Shown: one piece after another, positions 8,357 through 14,540 of the stretch | Numbering within the stretch: position 1 is the first letter of the stretch | How the letters are laid out: each line of letters opens with the position of its first letter | Program-made: the position numbers and the translations under genes | Assembly (NCBI GenBank): GCA_964486215.1 | Contig: CAZALI010000018.1 | Coordinates: forward strand, 1 to 25,317 | Direction: 5' to 3' | Source: RUG343 sp964486215 | GTDB taxonomy: Bacteria > Bacillota_I > Bacilli_A > RF39 > UBA660 | Length of the DNA: 25,317 nt | The notes under the pieces: generated by a model | The model's database searches: none | What the model saw: only the letters and a program-made list of their open reading frames with translations | What the model was told of the DNA's origin: nothing

Positions 8357-9067
8357 ATGAATAAATTTATTATTCACGTACCACATGCATCACTAGAAGT
8401 ACCAGAAGAGTTTACTGATAAACTATTAGTAGATAGAAAATACTTTGACAAGGAAAATATATTTATTTGTGACTATAAAGTAGATGACTTTATCCCAAAT
8501 AATTTTAATAATATTGTTAAGTTTAATTATTCTAGAATGTTTTGTGATGTAGAAAAGTATTTAGATGATTCTAAAGAAGTAATGTCTAAGTATGGTATGG
8601 GAGCAGTCTATACAAAAGACTCTAATGGAAAAGAATTTATAAAAGTAGATGATAAGTATAAAGAAGAAGTAATATCTAAGTACTATAAAAAACATCATAA
8701 AGAATTAGACAAGATAGTAGGTAAAGTACTAAGTAACTATAAAGATTGTTTTATTATAGATCTTCATAGTTTTAGTGATGAATTTGTCTATAAAATGTTT
8801 AATAAAAAGAATACTCCAGATATATGTATAGGTATAAATAAAGATAATTATGATAAAGAATTATTAGTAAAAACAATTAACTTCTTTAAAAGTAATAATT
8901 ACTCTATAAGAGTAAATTATCCATTCTCTGGAAGTATTACTTCTAATAAATATCCTGAAGTTAAATCTATTATGATAGAGATAAATAAAAGAGTATATTT
9001 AGATGATAAAAATAATTATAATAAATTTCATAATTGTATGATGAATTACTACAAAATATTAAAATAA
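8357..9067 (+). CDS. N-formylglutamate amidohydrolase family hydrolase, SAM-riboswitch controlled
   Basis: This 236-aa protein matches the N-formylglutamate amidohydrolase (FGase/HutG-type) family. It has HVPHAS at residues 7-12, a FCDVEKY segment, DLHSFSDE, NYPFSGS and the C-terminal IMIEINKRVYLD. These are the family's metal and substrate-binding landmarks. The family removes formyl groups from N-formyl amino acids using a metal ion. No other histidine-degradation gene is nearby, and the leader is a SAM riboswitch. The natural substrate may therefore be linked to methionine (for example N-formylmethionine); this is inference. ATG 8357 is chosen because GAAAGGAG at about 8343-8350 fits it, while the TTG at 8339 lies upstream of that site. 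Confidence 0.8.
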   Translation: MNKFIIHVPHASLEVPEEFTDKLLVDRKYFDKENIFICDYKVDDFIPNNFNNIVKFNYSRMFCDVEKYLDDSKEVMSKYGMGAVYTKDSNGKEFIKVDDKYKEEVISKYYKKHHKELDKIVGKVLSNYKDCFIIDLHSFSDEFVYKMFNKKNTPDICIGINKDNYDKELLVKTINFFKSNNYSIRVNYPFSGSITSNKYPEVKSIMIEINKRVYLDDKNNYNKFHNCMMNYYKILK

Positions 9068-9089
9068 AAATACAAAGACTCTGGCATAA

Positions 9090-9118
9090 TTGACGTTTTC
9101 CCATAAAAGTGCTATAAT
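9090..9118 (+). promoter_or_regulatory. Near-consensus sigma-A promoter
   Basis: TTGACG (9090-9095) and TATAAT (9113-9118) are separated by exactly 17 bases. The predicted start is near 9125, giving a leader of about 19 nt before ATG 9144. Confidence 0.85.
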
Positions 9119-9143
9119 ACATAGCTCACATGGGGGGTTAATT

Positions 9144-9647
9144 ATGGAAAAAGGAAAAATAACTGCAGACATGAGACTAGAAGATGTAGTTTGGACTATG
9201 AGTGAAGGTAATCCAGGTGCTATCACTGTTCTTACAAAAATGTTACAGCATGGTACCAAAAATTATGGACATATTCTTCTTTGCGACGATTTAAATATAA
9301 GAGGATCAAAACTTTATTGCCTATATAATTATTGCTGCAATAGAGATTATAAAAAATTCGATTGTACTTTAAATATGTTTGGTAATGGAGTTTTCTCAGA
9401 AGAAGAAATTCATACTAATCTTGAATTAAGAAGACCTATACAATTTATTGATGATAGTATCGAAACTATTGATGAATTAAACCAAAATATCCTTGCTCAA
9501 GATCTTAAAGGCGGTCTTGAAGAATGGGAAAAATTCTGTGGATTAAATAAAGCATCTTTTGAATTAAACTTAGACATGGCTCTTGCCGAAGAAAATAGTT
9601 ACAATAGAATTGAAACAGAAAGACAAACAAAAAGCTCTAACTTTTAA
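9144..9647 (+). CDS. Conserved-looking cytoplasmic protein, unknown, strongly expressed by its signals
   Basis: This is a 167-aa soluble protein with no signal peptide or membrane helix and no family I can name. Landmarks are MSEGNPGAITVLTKML near the N-terminus, HILLCDDLNIRGSKLY and a cysteine-rich YNYCCNRDYKKFDC segment in the middle. The C-terminal third is acidic. It stands alone between a near-consensus promoter and its own terminator, with an unusual GGGGGG Shine-Dalgarno (9132-9137). Its codons include CTT, GCC and GGC, which neighbours seldom use. ATG 9144 is chosen because the upstream ATG 9090 lies inside the promoter. Confidence 0.8.
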   Translation: MEKGKITADMRLEDVVWTMSEGNPGAITVLTKMLQHGTKNYGHILLCDDLNIRGSKLYCLYNYCCNRDYKKFDCTLNMFGNGVFSEEEIHTNLELRRPIQFIDDSIETIDELNQNILAQDLKGGLEEWEKFCGLNKASFELNLDMALAEENSYNRIETERQTKSSNF

Positions 9648-9661
9648 GTTAGAGTTTTTTT
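9635..9661 (+). terminator. Rho-independent terminator, possibly bidirectional
   Basis: CTCTAACTT (9635-9643) pairs with AAGTTAGAG (9646-9654), followed by seven T. The stem includes the stop codon of the preceding gene. On the minus strand it is followed by a T-rich run, so it could also end the convergent heat-shock gene. Confidence 0.85.
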
Positions 9662-10082
9662 ATTTAATATCTATTTGTTTAATTTCATTCTTATGATCTA
9701 ATTCATCTTTCCTAGGAATTTGTACTTTCAAAGTACCATCTTTGAATTCAGCTTCTATATCTTTTTCTTTAATTTCATCTCCCACATAGAAACTTCTAGA
9801 ACATTCTCCATGGAATCTTTCTCTACGTACAAATTTTTCATTTTTATCATCATTATTCTTATCTACTTTAGCAGATATATTAAGATAACCATTATTAAGA
9901 GATAATTTAATATTCTCTTTCTTAAATCCAGGTAAATCTACATCTACTAAATATTTATTTTTAGTCTCTCTAATATCTGTTTTCATTAGATTCCTTTCTT
10001 TCTTATCATTAAAGAAATCCTCATCAAACAAATCATCAAATAAATCAAAACTATTTCTTCTAGGTACTAACATCATATTCAT
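9660..10082 (-). CDS. Small heat shock protein, Hsp20/alpha-crystallin family
   Basis: This is a 140-aa ATP-independent holdase chaperone that binds unfolding proteins and forms oligomers. A short Phe/Asp-rich N-terminus (SFDLFDDLFDEDFF) precedes the alpha-crystallin domain (about 35-125). The domain carries VDLPGFKKENIKLSL, NGYLNISAK, FVRRERFHGECSRSFYV and GTLKVQIPR. The length is normal for bacterial Hsp18/IbpA-type proteins. Several start codons are clustered (10085, 10082, 10076, 10073). ATG 10082 fits best, with AAGGA five bases upstream. Upstream lie a promoter and a CIRCE operator, so HrcA control is expected. It converges on the gene ending at 9647. Confidence 0.93.
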   Translation of the reverse strand: MNMMLVPRRNSFDLFDDLFDEDFFNDKKERNLMKTDIRETKNKYLVDVDLPGFKKENIKLSLNNGYLNISAKVDKNNDDKNEKFVRRERFHGECSRSFYVGDEIKEKDIEAEFKDGTLKVQIPRKDELDHKNEIKQIDIK

Positions 10083-10143
10083 CACATTCCTTTCTAATAT
10101 AATTTTAATACTAGTAGTAATAATTTTTCTTTACTACAATTTC

Positions 10144-10172
10144 ATATTAGCACTAAAATTAGCACTTGTCAA
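10144..10172 (-). promoter_or_regulatory. Promoter of the small heat shock gene
   Basis: Read on the minus strand, TTGACA (10172-10167) and TAATAT (10149-10144) are 17 bases apart. The -35 box lies inside the CIRCE spacer, so a bound HrcA would block RNA polymerase. Confidence 0.75.
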
Positions 10173-10185
10173 GCGCAAGTGCTAA
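10159..10185. promoter_or_regulatory. CIRCE operator (HrcA binding site)
   Basis: The inverted repeat TTAGCACTT-N9-AAGTGCTAA matches the CIRCE consensus (TTAGCACTC-N9-GAGTGCTAA) with one symmetric change. A further half-site, TTAGCACT, lies at 10148-10155 next to the -10 box. Confidence 0.95.
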
Positions 10186-10204
10186 TTAATTTATTATTTA
10201 CATT

Positions 10205-10609
10205 TTATTCATACAAATATCTTTTTTGATTGACAATTAACCAGTCACATTCTTTTTCTACATTATACGTTTTACCATTATTCATGACAAAAGTATAAAT
10301 AACAGTATTGTCTTCACAAGCCATCTCAGTTTCTTTTATAAGTCTAACATTCTTCCAATCATTATATATATTTTTTATTTCTTCTTTATAAGTAATTTCT
10401 TCTGTTTCAACTCCACCTTCAGTAGCTTTATATATTTCTACTTTAGAAATATTTTTGATGTCTAAGTTTTTATAATATTCATTATCAAATAGTAAAGTAT
10501 TATCAAGCCTCTTACTCCTATTAGGATCATTAAGCCATAAAACTAAAAACATAAATCCTAATATAAGTATTATTCCTAGTACTATTAATAATACTTTTTT
10601 ATTTTTCAT
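10205..10609 (-). CDS. Small membrane-anchored protein, unknown
   Basis: This is a 134-aa protein with one N-terminal transmembrane helix (about 5-25) after a lysine-rich start, and an extracellular alpha/beta-looking remainder. Two cysteines (in MACED and KECDW) could form a disulfide. There is no lipobox cysteine. The start overlaps the stop of the YggS-type gene by four bases (ATGA), so translation is coupled and this is the last gene of the leftward operon. No family was recognised. Confidence 0.75.
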   Translation of the reverse strand: MKNKKVLLIVLGIILILGFMFLVLWLNDPNRSKRLDNTLLFDNEYYKNLDIKNISKVEIYKATEGGVETEEITYKEEIKNIYNDWKNVRLIKETEMACEDNTVIYTFVMNNGKTYNVEKECDWLIVNQKRYLYE

Positions 10610-11253
10610 CTGAAACCTCCGTAGTCTCTTTCACCAAATATAGCAGTACCAATTCTTATATAATTAGCTCCACACTTACAGGCATAAATATAATCATTAG
10701 TCATTCCCATAGATAAGACTTTTAATCCTAAATAATCATTTAATTCTTTTAATAATTCAAAGTATTTAATAGTCTCTTCAGGATTATCTGTTTTAGGAGC
10801 AACACACATAAGACCAATACAATTAATATTAGGAAGATTACTTATCTCATCAAAAGCTTTTTTTAATTCATTCTTTTCTGGCTTAAATCCAAACTTAGAC
10901 TCTTCTTCTCCAATATTTACTTCTAATAAAATATCTTGTTTATTATTAGACCTTTTATTTATTTCACAAGCTAATTTAACACTATCAACAGAATGTATTA
11001 GAAAGACTTTATCTTTTAATAAATCTTTTACTTTATTTGTTTGTAAATGTCCTATCATATGCCATCTAATATCTTTAGGTAAAGCATCTCTTTTATCTAC
11101 TAATTCTTGTACTTTATTTTCACCAAAGTCTCTCATACCTGCATTATAAGCTTCCATAATTTCATCATTACTTCTAGTCTTAGATACACAAATTAGTTGA
11201 GTATTGTAATCTTTGATATTGTTTAAAACTTTATTAATATTATCTTTAATCAT
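10606..11253 (-). CDS. YggS/PROSC-family pyridoxal-phosphate homeostasis protein
   Basis: This 215-aa single-domain TIM-barrel protein binds pyridoxal 5'-phosphate and buffers its cellular level. K25 in ICVSKTR is the PLP lysine. Other family landmarks are FGENKVQEL, WHMIGHLQTNK, IHSVDS, LLEVNIGEE, GLMCVAP and the C-terminal SMGMTNDY...YIRIGTAIFGER phosphate-binding segment. It is slightly shorter than the usual 225-235 aa but complete in motifs. It is B. subtilis YlmE-like, but not in a cell-division cluster here. The SD is AGGAG. It lies 11 bases downstream of the metal transporter gene. Confidence 0.93.
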   Translation of the reverse strand: MIKDNINKVLNNIKDYNTQLICVSKTRSNDEIMEAYNAGMRDFGENKVQELVDKRDALPKDIRWHMIGHLQTNKVKDLLKDKVFLIHSVDSVKLACEINKRSNNKQDILLEVNIGEEESKFGFKPEKNELKKAFDEISNLPNINCIGLMCVAPKTDNPEETIKYFELLKELNDYLGLKVLSMGMTNDYIYACKCGANYIRIGTAIFGERDYGGFR

Positions 11254-11264
11254 ATATACTCCTA

Positions 11265-12140
11265 TTAATGATGATGATCTATCTCTTTATAGTCAATGTG
11301 ACACACTTTATCATCACAAGCTTCATCTTCTGTCTCTAATATAGAATGACATATATTATAATTTTCTAATTCTTCTCTAATTTTTTTCTTTAGTTTAGCT
11401 AAATCTTTTACTTTAGTTACTATATGCATAGTAGCATAGTTATTATATCCATCTATACTCCATACATGTATATGATGAATATCATCTACTCCTGTTATTT
11501 TTACTAAAGAATCTTTTAATTTATCTACGTCAACATCTTCAGGAGTCTTTTCTAAGAATAAATCTAATACTTTTTTTAAATTCTTAAATGAATTAATTAA
11601 TATAAATAAAGCAACGCCTATACTCATTATAGAATCTAGTATACTTATATTTGTAAAATTCATTATAATAGCACCAATTAGTACTACTATCCATCCAAGT
11701 ACATCCTCAAGCATATGCAAGTTAACTGCTTTTTGATTAATTGAATGACCATCTTTAGTAACATAAGCAGCAATAAAGTTTAATATAACTCCAACAATAG
11801 CAAAGATAATCATACCAGAATAGTTTACTTCTACAGGATTAAATAATCTCTTTACAGCACTTATAATTACTAAGATAGATCCAACTAATAGAATAGTAGT
11901 AGTAATAACGCCACCTAATACTGAATATCTAATATATCCATAAGTATATTTATTGTCTGCGCCTCTTTTACTCTTCTTTTCCATAAAATATGATATTCCG
12001 ATAGAAACAGCATCTCCAAAATCATGAACTGAATCAGAAAGAATAGCGACTGAATTAGTAAGTAATCCACCAATGATTTCAAATATAGAAAAAGAAATAT
12101 TTAAAACAAAGGCTATTAAAATATTTTTATCTGTTTTCAT
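11265..12140 (-). CDS. Cation diffusion facilitator (CDF) metal exporter
   Basis: This is a 291-aa inner-membrane antiporter, probably exporting Zn2+ or a similar divalent cation. It has six predicted helices followed by a cytoplasmic domain. SDSVHDFGDA in helix 2 supplies Asp36 and Asp40, and HMLED in helix 5 supplies the other pair of the transport site. The C-terminal domain shows DDIHHIHVWSIDG, the typical regulatory metal-binding fold, and the protein ends in DHHH. That suggests CzcD/ZitB-like zinc specificity, although specificity cannot be fixed by eye. The SD is AGAGGTG. It lies 22 bases after the gene ending at 12163. Confidence 0.92.
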   Translation of the reverse strand: MKTDKNILIAFVLNISFSIFEIIGGLLTNSVAILSDSVHDFGDAVSIGISYFMEKKSKRGADNKYTYGYIRYSVLGGVITTTILLVGSILVIISAVKRLFNPVEVNYSGMIIFAIVGVILNFIAAYVTKDGHSINQKAVNLHMLEDVLGWIVVLIGAIIMNFTNISILDSIMSIGVALFILINSFKNLKKVLDLFLEKTPEDVDVDKLKDSLVKITGVDDIHHIHVWSIDGYNNYATMHIVTKVKDLAKLKKKIREELENYNICHSILETEDEACDDKVCHIDYKEIDHHH

Positions 12141-12162
12141 ATATACACCTCTCTATCATTTA

Positions 12163-13563
12163 TTAATTATTCTTACATAAAACATCATATATATTAGCAT
12201 CAATATTATCTACAAGCAAACCAATAGCATTTTTATGCATATCTCCATCTTTATCAAATACATAGATTTTACTATCATAAAATGAATTATGGTCGTAAGC
12301 TCCAGTAACTCTATTTAATTCTATATAAGCATTATATTTATTATTTGATAATAAGATAATATTTTTATCTCTATTAATATAATCTATACCTTTATATAAT
12401 TCTACTTTATATTTATTTGTTAATCTTTTTAAAATAACATCTAAATTTGTATTATTACATTCTGATGTTTTAACAGGGCCCCACCAAACATTATCTCCAT
12501 CATATGAAGTATGTAATTTATAATCAGGAGTTATCTTTTCTACAAATTTTATAGTTTCCCTATATTCATCTAATTCAGTATTAGCTATTAATTTAAAAGT
12601 TCTATGACTAGGAGAATATATCTCTCTAAATGATTTTATACTATCTATAAATTTATTATCTGCATAAAAATGAAATATAGCTTTAGTAACATTATTATTA
12701 TCTTTGTAATCAGCATATAAATTAATAGATACATCTTTTTTATTCATAATAGTATTATACTTACAATTAATATATTCACCATCTTGATATATATTTAAAC
12801 CATTCTTTTCAACAGCTATCTCACAAGTCTTATCATTAAAGAATTTAATATGTTGCTCTCCACCATAGTTATCATCAAATTCTTTAGTTCTAAAATTACC
12901 ATTTAAAGTTATATCACTTGTTTTATCTTCTTTTATCTTATTAAAATCACCTTTAGTATCAACAATATCATATTCATCTAATTTTAATATATCATTTTTA
13001 TCACATTCATTAGAATCCTTATTATTATCACAATTAGAAAGAATATTAATACCACTATCAGTATAATAAAGTGCATTAAATTCATCAGCATTAACAAGAA
13101 CTTTATCTATATTTTTTTCATTTAAGTATTTAATCAAGTAATTGTCATATTTTCCATTTTCATCTTCTAAATATGTCCAATCTTTATCTACAGTAAATGT
13201 ATGAGTATATTTACTAGGATAATCAAGTGTAAAAATTATTTTATTGTTAGCTATTTTATAATAACACTTTCTATTCGCAATAACATCATTCTCATCACCA
13301 GTATATCTACACTTCAAATTACTATATAAAGCAATAGAAATATTTCTACCATCATTATCTATTCCATTAAATACTGCAATAGATAATTTATCATGTCTTA
13401 TCTTATCTGAATCTATAAGATATAACTTAGGCTTAATATTTTTATTATCTACTTTTTTACTACTATTATTCTTATTAGTCATAGTAATACTAAAAATTAC
13501 TAATAAAATTATAATGATTATAGTAGCAGCTATACTTATAATAAATATTTTCTTATTTTTCAT
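12163..13563 (-). CDS. Large membrane-anchored extracellular protein, unknown
   Basis: The protein has 466 aa, with one N-terminal transmembrane helix (about 6-28) and a long hydrophilic exported part rich in Asp, Asn, Lys and Tyr. Several cysteines are spread along it (for example in SNCDNNKDSNECDKND and the final DVLCKNN), suggesting disulfides. No lipobox, enzyme motif or known repeat was seen. ATG 13563 is preferred over the GTG at 13572 because GGAG lies eight bases before the ATG, and the GTG is next to it. It heads the four-gene leftward operon and is driven by an extended -10 promoter. Confidence 0.75.
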   Translation of the reverse strand: MKNKKIFIISIAATIIIIILLVIFSITMTNKNNSSKKVDNKNIKPKLYLIDSDKIRHDKLSIAVFNGIDNDGRNISIALYSNLKCRYTGDENDVIANRKCYYKIANNKIIFTLDYPSKYTHTFTVDKDWTYLEDENGKYDNYLIKYLNEKNIDKVLVNADEFNALYYTDSGINILSNCDNNKDSNECDKNDILKLDEYDIVDTKGDFNKIKEDKTSDITLNGNFRTKEFDDNYGGEQHIKFFNDKTCEIAVEKNGLNIYQDGEYINCKYNTIMNKKDVSINLYADYKDNNNVTKAIFHFYADNKFIDSIKSFREIYSPSHRTFKLIANTELDEYRETIKFVEKITPDYKLHTSYDGDNVWWGPVKTSECNNTNLDVILKRLTNKYKVELYKGIDYINRDKNIILLSNNKYNAYIELNRVTGAYDHNSFYDSKIYVFDKDGDMHKNAIGLLVDNIDANIYDVLCKNN

Positions 13564-13590
13564 AATTATCACTCCACTATCATCAAACTA

Positions 13591-13599
13591 ATTATAACA
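13591..13599 (-). promoter_or_regulatory. Extended -10 promoter of the leftward operon
   Basis: Minus-strand TGTTATAAT (TG-n-TATAAT; -10 at 13596-13591) has no good -35. The predicted start lies about 20 bases before ATG 13563. Confidence 0.6.
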
Positions 13600-13611
13600 G
13601 ATAATAATAAC

Positions 13612-13639
13612 ATAAAAAAGAGAATTAAAATTTCTCTTT
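13612..13639 (-). terminator. Second hairpin terminator after the small RNA
   Basis: On the minus strand AAAGAGAA (13639-13632) pairs with TTCTCTTT (13624-13617) and a T run follows. It backs up the small-RNA terminator and shields the operon promoter at 13591. Confidence 0.55.
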
Positions 13640-13650
13640 AAAATATTGTA

Positions 13651-13748
13651 AAAAATAAAAAAGCGAGGTACCATAAGGTACCTCTTCAGGGGGTTCGGTT
13701 GAATATACTCTCACGAAAGGAGAGATATCGGCGTGATTACTATCACGC
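13651..13748 (-). ncRNA. Candidate trans-acting small RNA with C-rich and anti-SD segments
   Basis: This is a stretch of about 98 nt with its own promoter and terminator and no sizeable reading frame. Three hairpins follow in order on the minus strand: GCGTGAT/ATCACGC with loop AGTA (13748-13731), CTCTC/GAGAG with loop CTTTCGT (13724-13708), and GAGGTACC/GGTACCTC with loop TTAT (13684-13665). The last is followed by GCTTTTTTATTTTTT, a textbook terminator. Between hairpins 2 and 3 is an unpaired CAACCGAACCCCCUGAAG. C-rich unpaired stretches of this kind pair with Shine-Dalgarno sequences in Firmicutes small RNAs such as RsaE/RoxS. No Rfam family was recognised. Confidence 0.75.
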
Positions 13749-13754
13749 ATCTTC

Positions 13755-13783
13755 ATAATAGGTTATAAAAAACAAAAAGTCAA
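13755..13783 (-). promoter_or_regulatory. Sigma-A promoter of the small RNA
   Basis: Minus-strand TTGACT (13783-13778) and TATTAT (13760-13755) have exactly 17 bases between them. The predicted start, about 7 bases on, is the first base of hairpin 1. Confidence 0.8.
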
Positions 13784-13808
13784 TTAGATAGAATAAAATA
13801 CTTTTAAT

Positions 13809-13836
13809 TTGACGTATATTAACTAAAAATTATAAA
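13809..13836 (+). promoter_or_regulatory. Promoter of the SipW-class surface operon
   Basis: TTGACG (13809-13814) and TATAAA (13831-13836) are 16 bases apart. The leader to ATG 13932 is about 90 nt, with no conserved fold recognised. It is divergent from the small-RNA promoter. Confidence 0.6.
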
Positions 13837-13931
13837 ATTATGTAAAATTTGGATATTATATGTCTCATAATGTTTACAAAGCATATTTTACAGTGCTAAA
13901 ATTAAATTAGATTAAAATAGGAGGATTAATT

Positions 13932-14480
13932 ATGAGAAGAGAAACTAATATTCAAAATGTAATTATAGCTTTATTAGCAATTACAGTAGTTGTTATGTCT
14001 ATAGGTTATGCCGTATATTCTACACAATTAAATATTAATGGACAAGCTACATTCTCTAGAGCAAAATGGGATGTACACTTTGATACAGAAACTTTTAGTG
14101 AAACTAGTACTATAAAAGCTTCAACTAAAACTGTAACTGATAATACAATTACATATGCTGTAACTTTACCAAAACCTGGATCAACATATTCATTTACTGT
14201 TAATTCTAAAAACTTTGGTACAATTGATGCTAATCTAACTGCTATCACATTATCTGGACTAGATGCAGCTCAACAAAACTATATTACATATACTGTTAGT
14301 TATAATGGTACATCATATACTTCTAGTGCTAGTAACTTATCTGTTGCTCTAGCAGCTGGAGCTTCACATCCAGTAGTTGTAACAGTAAGTTATGTTGCTC
14401 CTGCTGAGGCAACTGATTTACCTTCAACTGATCAAACAGTTAACATGACAGTTGCTTTAGATTATCAAAGTGCTGAATAA
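13932..14480 (+). CDS. Secreted SipW-class (TasA/camelysin-like) small surface protein
   Basis: The protein has 182 aa. The N-terminus is positively charged, then hydrophobic, and ends in MSIGYAVYS, which matches the SipW-cognate signal peptide class. The start of the mature part, NINGQATF, is repeated almost exactly in the 755-aa protein at 16708. The mature part (about 150 aa) is Thr/Ser/Ala-rich and beta-strand-like, with no cysteines, as in fibre-forming or surface-layer proteins of the TasA/CalY group. The homology to TasA is inferred from the signal class and operon, not from clear sequence identity. It has a good SD (AGGAGG) and its own promoter. A long hairpin after the stop may let it be made in excess over the peptidase. 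Confidence 0.75.
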   Translation: MRRETNIQNVIIALLAITVVVMSIGYAVYSTQLNINGQATFSRAKWDVHFDTETFSETSTIKASTKTVTDNTITYAVTLPKPGSTYSFTVNSKNFGTIDANLTAITLSGLDAAQQNYITYTVSYNGTSYTSSASNLSVALAAGASHPVVVTVSYVAPAEATDLPSTDQTVNMTVALDYQSAE

Positions 14481-14487
14481 GAATTTC

Positions 14488-14522
14488 TATAAGAATTAGC
14501 CATTTTTTGGCTAATTCTTATA
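14488..14522 (+). other. Perfect 15-bp intergenic hairpin without U-tract
   Basis: TATAAGAATTAGCCA (14488-14502) and TGGCTAATTCTTATA (14508-14522) are perfectly complementary around a TTTTT loop. No T run follows, so it is not a classic terminator. It ends 18 bases before the signal peptidase start and may be an RNA processing or stability element. Confidence 0.8.
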
Positions 14523-14540
14523 CCAATATGGGGTTGTAAG

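Noticed and set aside
13662..13760. Plus-strand riboswitch or leader RNA for the SipW operon
   Set aside because: The same hairpins exist on the plus strand, but the U tail and the well-spaced promoter are on the minus strand, and a separate plus promoter lies downstream at 13809.
14006..14248. Minus-strand reading frame inside the small surface protein gene
   Set aside because: It has no ribosome binding site and its composition is explained as a shadow of the plus-strand gene; other antisense frames were rejected for the same reason.
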